Assembly (NCBI GenBank): GCA_009760855.2
Contig: WPIO01000128.1
Location: 1,070,001-1,134,000 of the forward strand
Direction: 5' to 3'
Source: Cristatella mucedo
Taxonomy: Eukaryota > Bryozoa > Phylactolaemata > Cristatellidae
DNA: 64,000 bases
Positions 18,601-30,844 of this stretch are shown here, piece after piece (position 1 is the stretch's first letter; every line of letters begins with the position of its first letter). The notes under the pieces were generated by a model, which worked only from the letters and a program-made list of their open reading frames with translations, was not told where the DNA came from and did no database searches. The position numbers and the translations under genes are program-made.

Positions 18601-21600
18601 TAATGAATACTTCGTTATCCTGTTGGTAGATCCACAAAGCGCTAGCGTTCAGAGGAAGCTATCTCCTTTTGTACAATCATTTACGCGTCTTTTCTTTGGT
18701 AAATATATATCCTTTAGTTTTATGAGTAGTCTCATTAAATACTTTATTGTCTTATTGTAGTATCTTCTAACCGCAGGCGTTCCGAGTAAGTTGTCTCTTA
18801 CGCTAAAATCGTTTACGCGTCTTTTCCTCCGTGACTGAATATCCTTTAATGTTATTAATCGTCTTCATGAATAACTCATCAACCCGCTGGTAAAGCCTTC
18901 GAAGCACAGGCATTGCTAATTACTTATCTCCCCAGCCGAGGTTTTTTGCGCTTTTTTTTTAGAAATATATATCCATTAGTGTTATGATTAGTCTTAATAA
19001 ATACTATCCTATCCCGTTGGCAAAACCTCGAAGCGCCAGCGTTCCAAGGAAGTTATCTCCTCTTGTATAACCATTTACACGTCTTTTGTTCGGGAAATAT
19101 ATATCCTTTAGTTGTACACATAGTCTGGTTTATTAATTTTTAATCTTACCGGTACTACCTTCTAACCGCACGCGTTCCAGCTAAGGTATCTCGCCTCCTA
19201 ACACCATTTACTCGTCTTTCCTTCTTAAACCTATATCCTGTAATGCTATTAATTACCTTAATAAATAACTCGTAAGCACGCTTGTAGAGCCTTCAAAGAA
19301 CCACTGTTGCGGGTAACTTACCTTGCCAGCCGACAGTTTTTGCACTTCTTTTTTCTTTTGGAAATATATATTCTTTAGTGTTATAATTAGTCTTAATAAA
19401 TAACTCTAAATTAAAATAAATTAGTCCTAATATTGAATACTTCTTTATCCTGTTAGTAGATCCTCAAAGCGCCAGCGTTCCGAGGAAGCTATCTCCTCTT
19501 GTATAACCATTTACGCGTCTTTTCGTTCTTAAATATATATCCTTTAGTTGTACACATAGTCTCATTTATTAATTTATAATCTTAAAGGTACTACCTTCTA
19601 ACCGCAGGCGTTCCAAGTAAGTTATCTCATCTCCTAAAATTATTTGAGTGTCTTTTCCTTCGTGAACGTATATCCTTTAATGCTATTAATTGTCTTAATA
19701 AATAACTCGTCAGCCTGCTTGTAGAGACTTCAAAGAACCGCAGTTGCAGGTAACTTATCTTCCCACCCGACAGTCTTTTCGCTTTTTTTTTCTTTTGGAA
19801 ATATATATTCTTCACTGTTATAATTAGTCTGAATAAATAAGTCTAAATTAAAATAATCTATTCCTAATAATGAATACTTCGTTATACTGTTAGTAGATCT
19901 TTAAAGCGCCCGCGTTCCAAAGAAGCTATCTTTTCGCGTATAACCATTTACACGTTAATTCTTTGGAAAAAATATATCTTTTAGTTGCATACGTAGTCTC
20001 TGTAAATAATTTGTGCTCTTATTGTAGTACCTTCTAACCGCAGGCGTTCCGAATAAGTTGTCTCTTAGGATAAAACCATTTAAGCGTCTTTTTCTCCGTG
20101 AACGCATATCCTTTAATGTTTTTAATCGGTAGCCAACGGACTTCGTCTCACGCAACAAAGAGAAAGTTGGAAGCATAGGAGAGTTAGGAGAGCAGTTGAG
20201 GTAGTAAGTAGCATAGAAATAGCAGTTCAGGACCGCTGACTTCTGTCGCCAACTGTCCTTACTAGTAGTACGTTTAAACCGCAGTCGTCCTGCGTAAGTT
20301 ATTGCCCCTGCAAAATTTATCAACGCGTCTGTAGATCTTTTACCGTTTAAATCGTCTCAATAAATGTTTATATTCCCACTTGTAGCACCTTCTAACCACC
20401 GGCGTTCTGACTAAGTTATCTCGTCTCCTTAAACCATCAACTCGTATTCTCTTACGTGAACTATATATATTCTTAAATGTTATTATTTGTCTTAATAAAC
20501 GATTTATCAGCCCGCTAGTAAATCCTTCTAAGCGCAGGCGTTGCGCGTAACTTATCTCCCCAACTGACAGTTTGTACGCTTTTTTTTGGAAATATATTTT
20601 CTTTAGTGTTATAAATAGCCTTGATAAAAGCTTCGTTATCCCCCAAGCGCCTATGTTCCGAGTACACTACCTCCCCTGCTAAAATCAGTTACGCGTCTTT
20701 GCTTTGGGAAATATGTGTTCTTCAGTTGTACACGTAGTCTCATTAAATAATTTATTCTGTTATTGTAGTACCTTCTAACCACAGGCGTTCCGAGTGAGTT
20801 ATCTCGTCTCCTTAAACTATTACCCGTCCTTTCCTTCGTGAACATACATCCTTTAATGTTAATGATTGTCTTAATGAATAACTTATCAGCATGCTCATAG
20901 ATCCTTTAAAGCGCAAGCGTTGCAAGTATCTTATCTTCCCAGCCGACGGCTTTTCCCTTTTATTTTTCTTTTGCAAATATATTTCCTTTAGTGTTATAAT
21001 CAGTCTTGATAAAAGCTTCGTTATCCCGTTTATAGATCCTTAAAAGCGGCTATGTTCCGAGTACGCTATCTCCCCTGCTAAAACCATTTACGCGTCTTTT
21101 ATTTGGGAAATATACATACTTTACTTGTATACACAGTCTAAATTATTAATTTATATTCGTACTGGTGCTACCTTCTCACCGCAGGCGTAACGAATAAGTA
21201 TTCTTATCTCCTAAAACAGTTAACGCACTATTTCTTTAGGAAATATTTATCACGTAATGTTATAAATAGTCTCAAGAAATCAATAATTACCTTACTAGTA
21301 GTACGTTTAAACGGCAGTCGTCCTGCGTAAGTTGTCGCCCCTGTAAAATTCATCAACGCGTCTGTACGTCTTTTACCGTATAAATCGTCTCAATAAATTT
21401 TTATATTCCCACTTGTAGTACCTTCTAACCGCCGGCGTTCTCAGTAAGTTATCTCGTTTCCTTAAACCATTTACTCGTATTTTCTTGAGTCAACTACATA
21501 TATTCTTAAATGTGATTAATTGTCTTAATAAATGATATATCAGCCAGCTGGTAGGTCCTTCTAAGCGCAGGCGTTGTGCGTAACATATCTCCCCAAGTGA

Positions 21601-22400
21601 CAGTTTTTACTCTTCTTTTTTCTATCGGAAAAATATTTCCCATAGTGTTATAATTAATCTTGATAAATGCTTCGTTATCCCGCTGATAGATCATTCGAAG
21701 CGCCCATGTTCCGAGTACGCTATCTCCCCTGCTAAGACCATTTACGCGTCTTGTCTTTGAGAAAAATATAATCTTCAATCGTATACGTTGTCTCAATAAA
21801 CGATTTATTGTCTCAATAAAGACTTTAATATCCCGATGTAGATCCTTTAAAGCGTAAGCGTTGCGGGTAATTTATCTTGCCAGCCGACTGTTTTTTTGCT
21901 TCTTTTTCTCTTGGAAATATATATCCTTTAGTTTTATAATTAGTCCTTATAATTACTTCGTTATTCCGTTGGTAGATCCTTAAAGCGCCAGCGTTCCGAT
22001 GAAGCTATCTTCTCTTGTATAACCACTTACGCGTCTATTCTTTGGGAAATATATATCCTGCTGTTGTATACGAAGTCTCATTAAATGATTTATTGTCTCA
22101 ATTAAGACTTTAGTATCCGGATGTAGATCCATTAAAGGGCAAGCGTTGCGGGTAATTTATCTTGCCAGCCGACAGTTTTTTGGCTTCTTTTTCTCTTGGA
22201 AATATATATCCTTTAGTGTTATAATTAGTCTCAGAAAATAATTGATTATCTTTCCGATAGATGCTATAAACTGCCGGCCTGACGAGTAAGTTATCTCACT
22301 AGCTAAACCTTTTCACGTGTATTTCATTCCGGAAATATATATCCTTTACGGTCATTATTAGTATTAATAAATAATTCGTTATTCCGCTATGAGATCCTTC
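15690..22400 (+). repeat. 133-bp monomer array, block 2, with trimeric higher-order period
   Basis: About 50 monomers. From roughly 15950 to 19860 three monomer types alternate. One type ends in an extra AT-rich insert (TAAATTAAAATAAATTAGTC type) seen near 16021, 16445, 16884, 17322, 18138, 18577, 19418 and 19846, so the higher-order period is about 415-440 bp. Near 17725 and 18995 the insert is missing while the period is otherwise kept. The array is less ordered after 20300. Open frames here are short shadows and no gene is called. Confidence 0.85.
20127..20245 (-). mobile_element. LINE 3'-part fragment inside the monomer array
   Basis: The minus strand encodes LNCYFYATYYLNCSPNS and then LPTFSLLRETKSVGYR, nearly the same as the C-terminal region of the LINE at 24206-25945 (CYFYATHYLNCSPDSA). 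It lies within the array with monomer sequence on both sides, so it inserted or was copied in after the array formed. Confidence 0.7.
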
Positions 22401-22404
22401 AAAT

Positions 22405-23815
22405 TTGAAATTGAAAGCTAACCTAAACCATATATATGTTAGCCACTAAGGGCGCATCAACCGTCTGAATCACGTTTCAAGGGCGGTAGTGTTCCGTTAA
22501 GCGGTGGGTACCCGCGGCTTGCGTAATGAACTTACCTTAAATCTTATATTCAAAACCATAAAAATGAATAATAATAAATATCCAATATTATCATTCAAGT
22601 TAACATAAAACCTAAACCTTCATAGCGTTTTTGGCAAACCTTGCGTCGAGTTTCCGAGCGTTCCATGGTCGCGTGCCACGAGACAGAGTGCACCTGCTAA
22701 AAGTGAAATATACTCTGCGGCTTAATTAAATTTGCAGTAAGTAAACATTATTCATAAATATTGTATGTTAATTTATATTACAAAGCTGCCCTTAAATGTA
22801 ACTACGGTTTTCGCCACAAGCACAACAGTCTTCCGAATTTCCCGATACCGTGAGCAGGTAGCCCAACGCGCTTCTCGTTGATGTGGTCATTCTTTTAAGT
22901 ACTTCCAGCTCTCGTCAATCTTGTCAGTACGAGTCGTACATTGCGTGATATCCCGGCTAGGTCGGTCGGTACCACCATCCCTCCACCGCTGATATTTCGG
23001 CATGCTTTTTCGCTACGCCTTCTTTAGCTGCCCGTTACCACCATTTCCTTAATTTCGCTTTCAGACAGTGTGAAGTTACAGTCGCTTGCTTTGAGTGGGC
23101 CGCCTTTACTAAGCAAGTTGTTTCTGCTCAATACTGTGTAGAGTAATGTATTAGTTACATCCTTAACGTTGGCCCACACTTCGCCGAGCCTTTGTTTGCC
23201 GGAAGCTGGATAGCAATGGGGCATCAGCTGCTCGTGCAGCCGCTGCCTTTCAATCTTAGGTCGATTGGCTGGCTTAGCTGTAACGGCTCCCTACAAATGT
23301 AGCTCATCCGTCCTCGCAATGTTGACCTCACAGACCGAGCTAGTTATAGCTTTGTCTTTCGGTTGCCTGAAGTTTTTCTCAGTGGGCACTCAGTGGAATC
23401 TCAGTGGGTGTGACAATGTCGTTGCTTGCATGCCAGCACCGTGGAAACGCTCGAAGATGTGGCGATGCTGCAGCTATCATTGCTTAGGCATCCGGCTGGC
23501 AGTAGGCTACAAACGCCAGTTTGCTGCCCAAACGACGAAAAAATGTGAGCACTTTCAATGGGTCTGCCTTTGGCTCGAGGCGGGGGGGGGGGATTGATAT
23601 CTGTGCTTTGTCTTGCCATCAGCTTTTGAGCTATGGCGAGCACTTTCATTTTGAGGCTGTGTATTCCATTGCAATCGTTCAACCGCATGACGACATGTTT
23701 CTGTGTATCTGCTGAATAATTTATTTTATCAGTGGTTTAGCATAATTCTAGTTTTATGTAGAGTGTTTCTACTTACGGTCTCTGTGTGGTTGTGCATACT
23801 CTATGTGCACATACA
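22405..23815 (-). repeat. 2-kb mosaic segment, copy B, with internal deletion
   Basis: Same segment as at 13345. It lacks several hundred bases in the middle: near 23115 sequence matching the first part joins directly to sequence matching the last part. The deletion fuses two minus-strand stretches into one open frame at 23224-23024 (SGKQRLGEVWANVKDVTN, then SKGGPLKASDC). A run of about 11 G lies near 23582. Confidence 0.55.
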
Positions 23816-23970
23816 GACATATAGTCACACAGACACCAACACGGACACACACACAGACACACACACCGATACACATACAGCCTGACAGCTAGACAGACAT
23901 ACAGACACACACACCGACACACATACATCCAGGCAGCCAGACAGACACACTTGCACAAACACACACGTGC
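23816..23970 (+). repeat. CA-rich microsatellite (CACAGA type)
   Basis: Interrupted ACACAGACAC tract placed at the end of the 2-kb segment, as in copies C and E. Confidence 0.9.
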
Positions 23971-23989
23971 ATGCTCCTGCCAAAGCCGA

Positions 23990-24205
23990 ACCGACCAAAC
24001 CCACCCGACCAAACCCTGCCAACCAAACCCACCTGAACAAACCCTCCCGCCCACATCCTACCGCCCACACCCACTAGCCCACACCCACGAGCCCTCACCC
24101 ACCATCCCACACCCGCTAGCCCATACCCACCAGAACACACCCACCAGCCCACACCCACCTGCCCACACCCAGTAGCCCACACCCACTAGCCCACACCCAC
24201 CAGGT
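23990..24205 (+). repeat. 14-bp CCCACACC minisatellite
   Basis: About 14 units, starting with a CCCGACCAAAC-type variant. It is interrupted at 24206 by a LINE and apparently resumes at about 26010. Confidence 0.85.
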
Positions 24206-25945
24206 AAGGTCTAGCAAAAAAAACTCGTCTCCTGAAGACCCTATACCTTCATCTCCGTGGTCTTCACTTGCAGACCAACTTAGCCCTGCCATTACCAAGA
24301 TTTTTAATGCTTCTTTGGGAAAAGGGGTCGTCCCCAATTCCTCCAAATCGGCAATCGTTAGACCTATTCCTAAAAAGCCTGGATTAGAGACAGAGGTCCT
24401 AGCAAACTATCGTCCAGTTTCCCTTCTTTCGTTTTTATCAAAGATTTTTGAAAAAATACTAGCTAAGCAGCTAATTGAACATATTGAAAATAATGGAATG
24501 TCAGATGCATTTCAATCAGGGTTAGAGAGGCAGCACTCTACTAAGACTGCTCTCCTCAGTGTTAACAATGACATTCTACGTGGCAACGACGACGGGAATG
24601 TCACTGCCCCAGCTCTGCTAGATCTCTCAGCTGCTTTCGACACCATTGATCACGATGTTCTACTTGAACGATTGACAACAACGATCGGTCTGGCAGATGA
24701 GGAACTGGCGTGGTTTAAATCATACTTGTCTGATCGTGTTCAATCCGTGTCGTGTGGGGGTCAGGTCTCAGACATGAGAAGGGTCACCTGTGGAGTCCCT
24801 CAAGGGTCTGTACTCGGTCCCTTGCTGTTCTCCATTTATACACAACCTCTGGGAAAAGTGATTAAGGCCCATGTAATAGGATATCACTTCTATGCTGACG
24901 ATACTCAGTTGTATTTGTCATTTAAACCGTCAGAATCTGCAGCAGCAACTGAGAAACTGAACGCTTGCCTTGCCGATATTCAATCCTGGATGTCGGAAAA
25001 CTTCCTGAAATTAAATGACGATAAAACCGAACTGCTGCTCGTAGGACACCCTAAGCGTGTGGCTGGATTAAAAGGCTTTGCTGTTCTAATAGGTGATGCT
25101 ATTGTGCGACCTTCACCATGTGCTCGTAATCTAGGTGTCGTGTTCGACAGCTGCCTCAATTTCAAAAGCTTCATTCAGAAGACTGCCTCTACAGCTAGCC
25201 ATCACATCCGATCCTTATCCAAGATTAGAAGCTGTCTCCTACAGTGGCTTGAAAAAATTTAACTATCTCTTTAGTTCTGTCTTGGCTTGATTATTGTAAT
25301 TCCCTTTTGGCTGGGCTGCCAAAGAAAGCTATTATGCCACTACAGCGGACTATGAATATGGCTGCAAGGCTGGTCTTCAAGTCCCAGCGGTTTGAGCACG
25401 TGTCAGCTCTGCTGAAAGAGCTAGGATGGTTGCCGGTTGAGCAAAGAATACAGAACAAAGTTCTTAAGCTGACCACAAGGCCCGCCACGGCTTGGCTCCT
25501 TCGTACCTAGCTGAACTGCTGCATCAGTTTCAGCCTGTTCGCACCCTCAGGTCCTGTGTGGACAATAAATTGGCTGTGACTTTCCTTCGCTTAAAGACAG
25601 TTGGCAAGAAGCTATAGCTCTGCAGGTCCAAGACTGTGGAACTCGCTTCCACAATTCTTACGCAGCGACAACTTCTCTCCAACTGCCGACTATGGCACAT
25701 CTTTTTCAGTGGTCCTGAGCTGCTACTTCTATGCTACTCACTACCTCAACTGCTCTCCCGACTCTGCTATGCTTCCCACTTTCTCTTTGTTGCGTGAGAC
25801 GAAGTCTGTTGGGTACCGAATGCTTACCGAAAGCCGCTTAGGCTGTGAGTGCGCTATAAAAAACTCTCCTGCGTAACACCCACATAGTCTGTATGACTTT
25901 GTGGAGTTACAGACGGAGATACGTTACATTACATTATTAATGTGC
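24206..25945 (+). mobile_element. L2/CR1-type LINE with reverse transcriptase core, 5'-truncated
   Basis: The frame is open from about 24206 to 25262 and covers the reverse transcriptase fingers, palm and thumb. Visible are IVRPIPKKPGLETEV and NYRPVSLLSFLSKIFEK, then LLDLSAAFDTIDHDVLLERL (motif A), GVPQGSVLGPLLFSIY (motif B), YADDTQLY (catalytic motif C, near 24895), and LNDDKTELLLVG. The ORF2 remainder continues in other frames after changes near 25258, 25480 and 25600 (LDYCNSLLAGLPKKAI; PRLWNSLPQFLRSDNF). The 3' end, near 25945, has a CCGCTTAGGCTGTGAGTGCGC hairpin-like tail. No endonuclease domain is present. It lies inside a 14-bp minisatellite and cannot move by itself. Confidence 0.92.
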
Positions 25946-26009
25946 CTGCTCACACGATAGCCAACACAAAACCGATTCACGATGGCCGATACGATAACGA
26001 TACAGGCCG

Positions 26010-26145
26010 ATACCCTCTAGCCCACACCCACCAGCCCACACCCACAAGCCCACATCCACCCGCCCACACCCACCAGCCCACACCCATCAGCCCACACCCA
26101 CCAGCCCACAACTACCCGCCCACACCCACAAGCCCACATCTACCA
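26010..26145 (+). repeat. 14-bp CCCACACC minisatellite, distal part
   Basis: About nine units after the LINE. With 23990-24205 it looks like one tract split by the insertion. Confidence 0.85.
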
Positions 26146-26340
26146 AGTTGTGGGAAATTAATTGATGTATTTATCATACCGGTGTGCATACTGTTTTTTG
26201 TGTTGGAAAGCCTAATGCTCAGTATCGGCCTGGCCGCTATATATTCTGCTGAATGAATGTGCACAAAATTAAAGTTATTCAGACCAACATGATCATTCCT
26301 TAGACGATCCTTCAAACCATTGGCATTACGAGTAACTTAT
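26146..26340 (+). repeat. Short unique block of the mosaic, copy 2
   Basis: Copy of the block at 12256 with few differences, leading into monomers. Confidence 0.65.
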
Positions 26341-26950
26341 CTTCCCTGCTAAAACCATCGCCGCATTTTTTTTGCTGGTGATATATATCCGTTACTGTTA
26401 TAATTAATCTCAATAAATAATTCGTTTCTCTGCCAGTAGATACTATAAACCGCCGGCATTATGCATACTTTGTTTTCCTGGTAAACTCATTTCTACATTA
26501 TATCTTACGAAAATATATATCCTTTAGTGTTATAATTTGATTCAATAAATAATTCGTTATCCCGCTAGTACATCCTTCAAACTGCCCGAATTACGAGTAA
26601 GTTATCGTCCATAATTACATTATGTCTTTCGGAATATTATATCCTTTAGTGTTATAATTAGTTTAGACATTTCACTAATCATGATGCTGGTAGATTCTTC
26701 AAACTACCGGCCTTACGAGTAAGCCATCTGCCTGCTAAATTCATGCATATGTTATTGCTACTAGAAAAATATGTCCTTCATTGTTATAATTAGTATTAAT
26801 CAATAATTCCTCATCAAGCTCGTCGATCCTTCAAGCCGCCGGCATTACGAGTAAGTTATGTACCTGCTTGAATAATTTAAGCGTTTTTTTCCCGGGAATA
26901 TATATCCTTTAGTGGTATAAATACTCTCATTAAATAATCGATTATCTTTC
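26340..26950 (+). repeat. 133-bp monomer array, block 3
   Basis: Four to five diverged monomers, most like block 1 and the block at 29500, with CCGGCATTACGAGTAAGTTA in place of the GCAGGCGTTCC form. Confidence 0.8.
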
Positions 26951-28830
26951 AAGTTAACATAAAACCTAAACCTTCATAGCGTTTTTGGCAAAGCTTGCGT
27001 TGAATTTATAAGCGTTCCATAGTCACGTGACACGAGACGGGGTACACCCACTGAAAGTGAAATATACTCTGCGGCTTTAATAATTTTGCAGTAACTAAAC
27101 ATTATTCATAAACATTGTATGCTAATTACTATTGCAAAGCTACCCTTAAGTGTAACTACGGTTTTCGCCACAAGCGCAACAGTCTTACGAATTACCCGAT
27201 ACCGCTAGCAGGCAGCCCAACGTGCTTCTCGTTGATGTGGTGATTCTGTTAAGTACTTCCATGTCCATGGCCCCTACACCTTGCGCTTCAATTGCTCGTC
27301 AATCTTGTCGGTACGAGTCGTACAGACTATTTTACAGTACTGATATTTCGGCGTCCTTTTTTGCTATGCCTTCTCTACATGCCCGTTACCACCACTTCCT
27401 GAATTTCGCTTCCAGGCAGTATGGAATTACAGTCGCTTGCTTTTAATTGGCCTCCTTTACTAAGCGAGTTGTTTTCGCTAAAGTTAAGCCGCAGCATAGC
27501 AAGCGGCATGGAGGCTTCAGCTATCGTTGCCATGACTTGCTAAATGTTTTTCCAGTTACCCCGCAGGTATACATTGTATTATTTCGCAGTATTCCCTAAC
27601 TTTGCATTTTAGAGGCAATTAAGCATGTCCCCACGTTTAGTTCAGTAACTCCCGTCCTTTCTCCTTTGACCGACTTGCCGTAGAAAATATACATCTGGTG
27701 TATAGCCAGAATTTAAACAGCCTGTGTTATTAACAGGACCACTCATTGTAGCATTAAACTTGCTACCGTGTCCGAGGCCCCTACACCTTTTTCTTTGTAG
27801 TGCTCGAGGACACATATATTTTCTTGCGACACTACGTATCTTACTTTTTTAGCTAGCCCGAACAGGTGATTCCCACCCCACTTAGTCTTCCTGCACCCGA
27901 CTGCACGGTCAGGGACTCAAGTGGCATTTGCCAAGTCAAAGAAGACCATTCCGGCTACTTCGTATAGAGCTGCGGCTCTCTCTCGAAGCTTAATTCCTTT
28001 CGTTGACGTTATTGCTTGCTGCTAGTCCCTGAAATATACTTCTCGTTCTCGTGGCTTGTTTGACCTGCTATGATTGATGCTATTAGCCGGAACCGGCAGC
28101 TAAGCCACAGGTGTTTTTTGTTCCAATGCTTTCGCTCCTTGCCCTTTATCACCACATCCTGCATATGCTCAATACTGGTCAATACTGTGTAGAGTGATGT
28201 ATTAGTTACTTCCTTAATGTTGGTTCACACTTTGCCGAGACTCTGTTTGCCGGAAGCTGGAAAGCAATGGGGCATCAGCTGCTCGTGCAGCCGCTGCCTT
28301 TCAATCTTAGATTGAACGGCTGGCTTCGCTGAAACTGCTCCCTACAAATGTGTCTTGTCCTTCCTGGCAATGTTGACCTCACAGACCGAGCTCTTTATAG
28401 CCTAGACTTTCGGTTACCTTGAATTTTGCTCAGTGGGCACTCAGTGGGATCTATGTGGGCCAGACCATGTCATTGCTTGCATACCACCGCCGTGGAAACG
28501 CTCGAAGAACGTGTGGCGATGCTGCAGCTATCACTGCTTTGGCATCCGACTGGCAGCAGGCTACATACGCCAGTTTGCTGCCAAACAAAAACATAATGCC
28601 AGCACTTTTAATGGGTCTCCCATTAGCTGGAGGCTGAGGGGGTAGGGTGGAAATTGGTGCTTTGTCTTGCCATTAGCTTTTGAGCTACTGCAAGCATTTT
28701 CACTTTGAGGCTGTGTATTCCATTGCAACCTTTCAACCGTATGACGACATGTTTCTGTAAATCTGCTAATAAATTCATTTTTTCAGTAGTTTAGCATAAT
28801 TCCAGTTATATGTCGAGTGTTTGTACCTAC
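26950..28830 (-). repeat. 2-kb mosaic segment, copy C
   Basis: The full middle part is present, but about 180 bp at the start that copies A and B have are missing. The minus-strand frames seen in copy A are more broken here. It ends at a GT microsatellite. Confidence 0.55.
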
Positions 28831-28836
28831 GGTCTG

Positions 28837-29020
28837 TGTGTGTGTGTGTGTGTGTGTGCATACTCTGTGTGCACAAAGAGACATATTGTCACACAGACAC
28901 CAACACGAACACACTCAGACACACACACACCCACACAGACACACACACAGACACACACACAGACACACACACCGACACACAGACAGCCAGACAGACACGC
29001 TTGCACAAACACACACGTGC
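28837..29020 (+). repeat. GT then CACAGA microsatellite
   Basis: A (GT)n run at 28837-28858, then short unique sequence and an ACACAGACAC tract to about 29020. Confidence 0.9.
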
Positions 29021-29029
29021 ATTCTCCTG

Positions 29030-29325
29030 CCCATAACCACCTGCCTACACCCACCTGCTCAGACTCACTAGACCAAACCAACTAGCCCACACCCACTAGC
29101 CCACACTTACCAGCCCACACCCACCAGCCCACACCCACAAGCCCACACCCTCCCGCCCACACCCATTAGCCCACACCCACCCGCCTACACCCACCAGCCC
29201 ACACCCACCAGCCTACACCATCCAGCCCTCACTCACACGCCCACTCCCACCAGCACACACCCATCAGCCTACACCCACCAGCCCACACCTACCGGCCCAC
29301 ACCTACAAGCCCACACCCACCAAGT
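29030..29325 (+). repeat. 14-bp CCCACACC minisatellite
   Basis: About 20 units, the longest uninterrupted tract of this family in the window. Confidence 0.85.
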
Positions 29326-29500
29326 TGTGCGAAATTAATTGATATATTTATCATACCGGTGTGCATACTGTTTTATAAATTGGAAACCCTAAAGCTCAGT
29401 ATTGGCTCGGAAACTGTATATTCTGCTGAATGAATGTTCAAAAAATCAAAGTTATACAGACCAACATGACCATCCCTTAGACGATCCTTCAAACCATTGG
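29326..29500 (+). repeat. Short unique block of the mosaic, copy 3
   Basis: Copy of 12256 and 26146, again followed by monomers. Confidence 0.65.
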
Positions 29501-30535
29501 CATTACGAGTAACTTGTCTTCCCTGCTAAATCCATTGCCGCATTTTTTCTCCTTGTAATATATATCCGTTACTGCTATAATTAGTCTTAATAAGTAATTC
29601 GTTTTCTGCCTGTAGATACTATAAACCGCCGGCATTATGCATACGTTATTTTCCTGCTAAACTCATTTATACATTGTTTCTTACGAAAATATATATTCTT
29701 TAGTGTTATAATTTGACTTGATAAATAATTCGTTATCCTGCTAGTATATCCAATCAAACTTCCGGCATTACGAGTAAGTTATCGTCCATTTATACATTAC
29801 GTCTTCCGGAATCCTATATCCTTTAGTGTTAGATTTAGTTAAGACATTTTATTCATCATAATGTTGGTAGATTCTTCAAACTACCGGCACTACGAGTAAG
29901 TCATCTGCCTGCTAAACTCATTTGTACGTCATTGCTTCCGGAAAAATATATCCTTTATTGTTATATTTAGTCTTAATCAAGAAATCGTTATCAGGCTCCT
30001 AGATCCTTCAAGCCACCGGCATTACCCGTAAGGTATATACCTGCTTAAATCATTTACGCGTTTTTTTCCGGAATTATACATCCTTTAGTAGTTTAAATAC
30101 TCTCATTTAATAATCATTTATTTTTCTGGTAGAACCTTGCAACCGCAGGCTGTCCAATTAGGTTATATCTCCTTCTGAAACCATTTATGTGTCTTTTGTT
30201 CCGGAAAAATAAATCCTTTTGTGGTATAATAGTCTCATTAAATAATTATTTATCCTACTGGTAATAAATTCCAACCACAATCATTCAAAAAAGTTTATCT
30301 CCATAGCTAAAACCATTTGCGCTTCTTTTTTATCAGAAATATATATCCGTTAGTGGTATAATTAGACTCAGAAAATAATTCATTATCTTGTTGGTAGATC
30401 CTTTAAACCCTCGGTCCTTTGAGTAAGTTATCTCACTAGCTAAAACTATTTAGGCGTATTTTAATCCGGAAATATATATCCTTTAGTGTCATTATTAGTA
30501 ATAATAAATAATTCGTTATCCCACTATGAGATCCT
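29500..30535 (+). repeat. 133-bp monomer array, block 4
   Basis: About eight monomers that match block 1 in order and in variant positions (for example the GCAGGCTGTCCAATTA monomer), showing that the larger mosaic unit was duplicated as a whole. Confidence 0.8.
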
Positions 30536-30838
30536 TCAAATTTGAAATCGAAAGCTAACCTAAACCATCCTTATGTTAGCCACTAAGGGCTCATTAACCG
30601 TCTGACTCAAGGATCAAGGGCTGTAGTGTTCTGTTAAGCGATGGGTACCTGCGGCATGCGTAATAAACCTACCTTAAATATTGTGTTCAAAACTTTTAAA
30701 AAGGAATAATAATAAATATCTTGTGTTATCATTCAAGTTAACATAAAACCTTAACCTTCAGAGCGTTTTCGGCAAACCTTGTGTCGAATTTCCGAGCGTT
30801 CCATGGTGGCCTGCCACGAGACTGAGTACACCTACTGA
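30535..30838 (+). repeat. 2-kb mosaic segment, copy D, left part only
   Basis: It matches the first 300 bp of the segment up to CTACTGAAAG and then breaks abruptly into the 16-bp minisatellite block. Confidence 0.6.
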
Positions 30839-30844
30839 AAGCTC

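Noticed and set aside
23990-29325. CCCACACC tracts as interstitial telomere
   Set aside because: They recall budding-yeast telomere sequence, but the period is a fixed 14 bp with internal CAG and they lie between other repeats; animal telomeres are usually TTAGGG.
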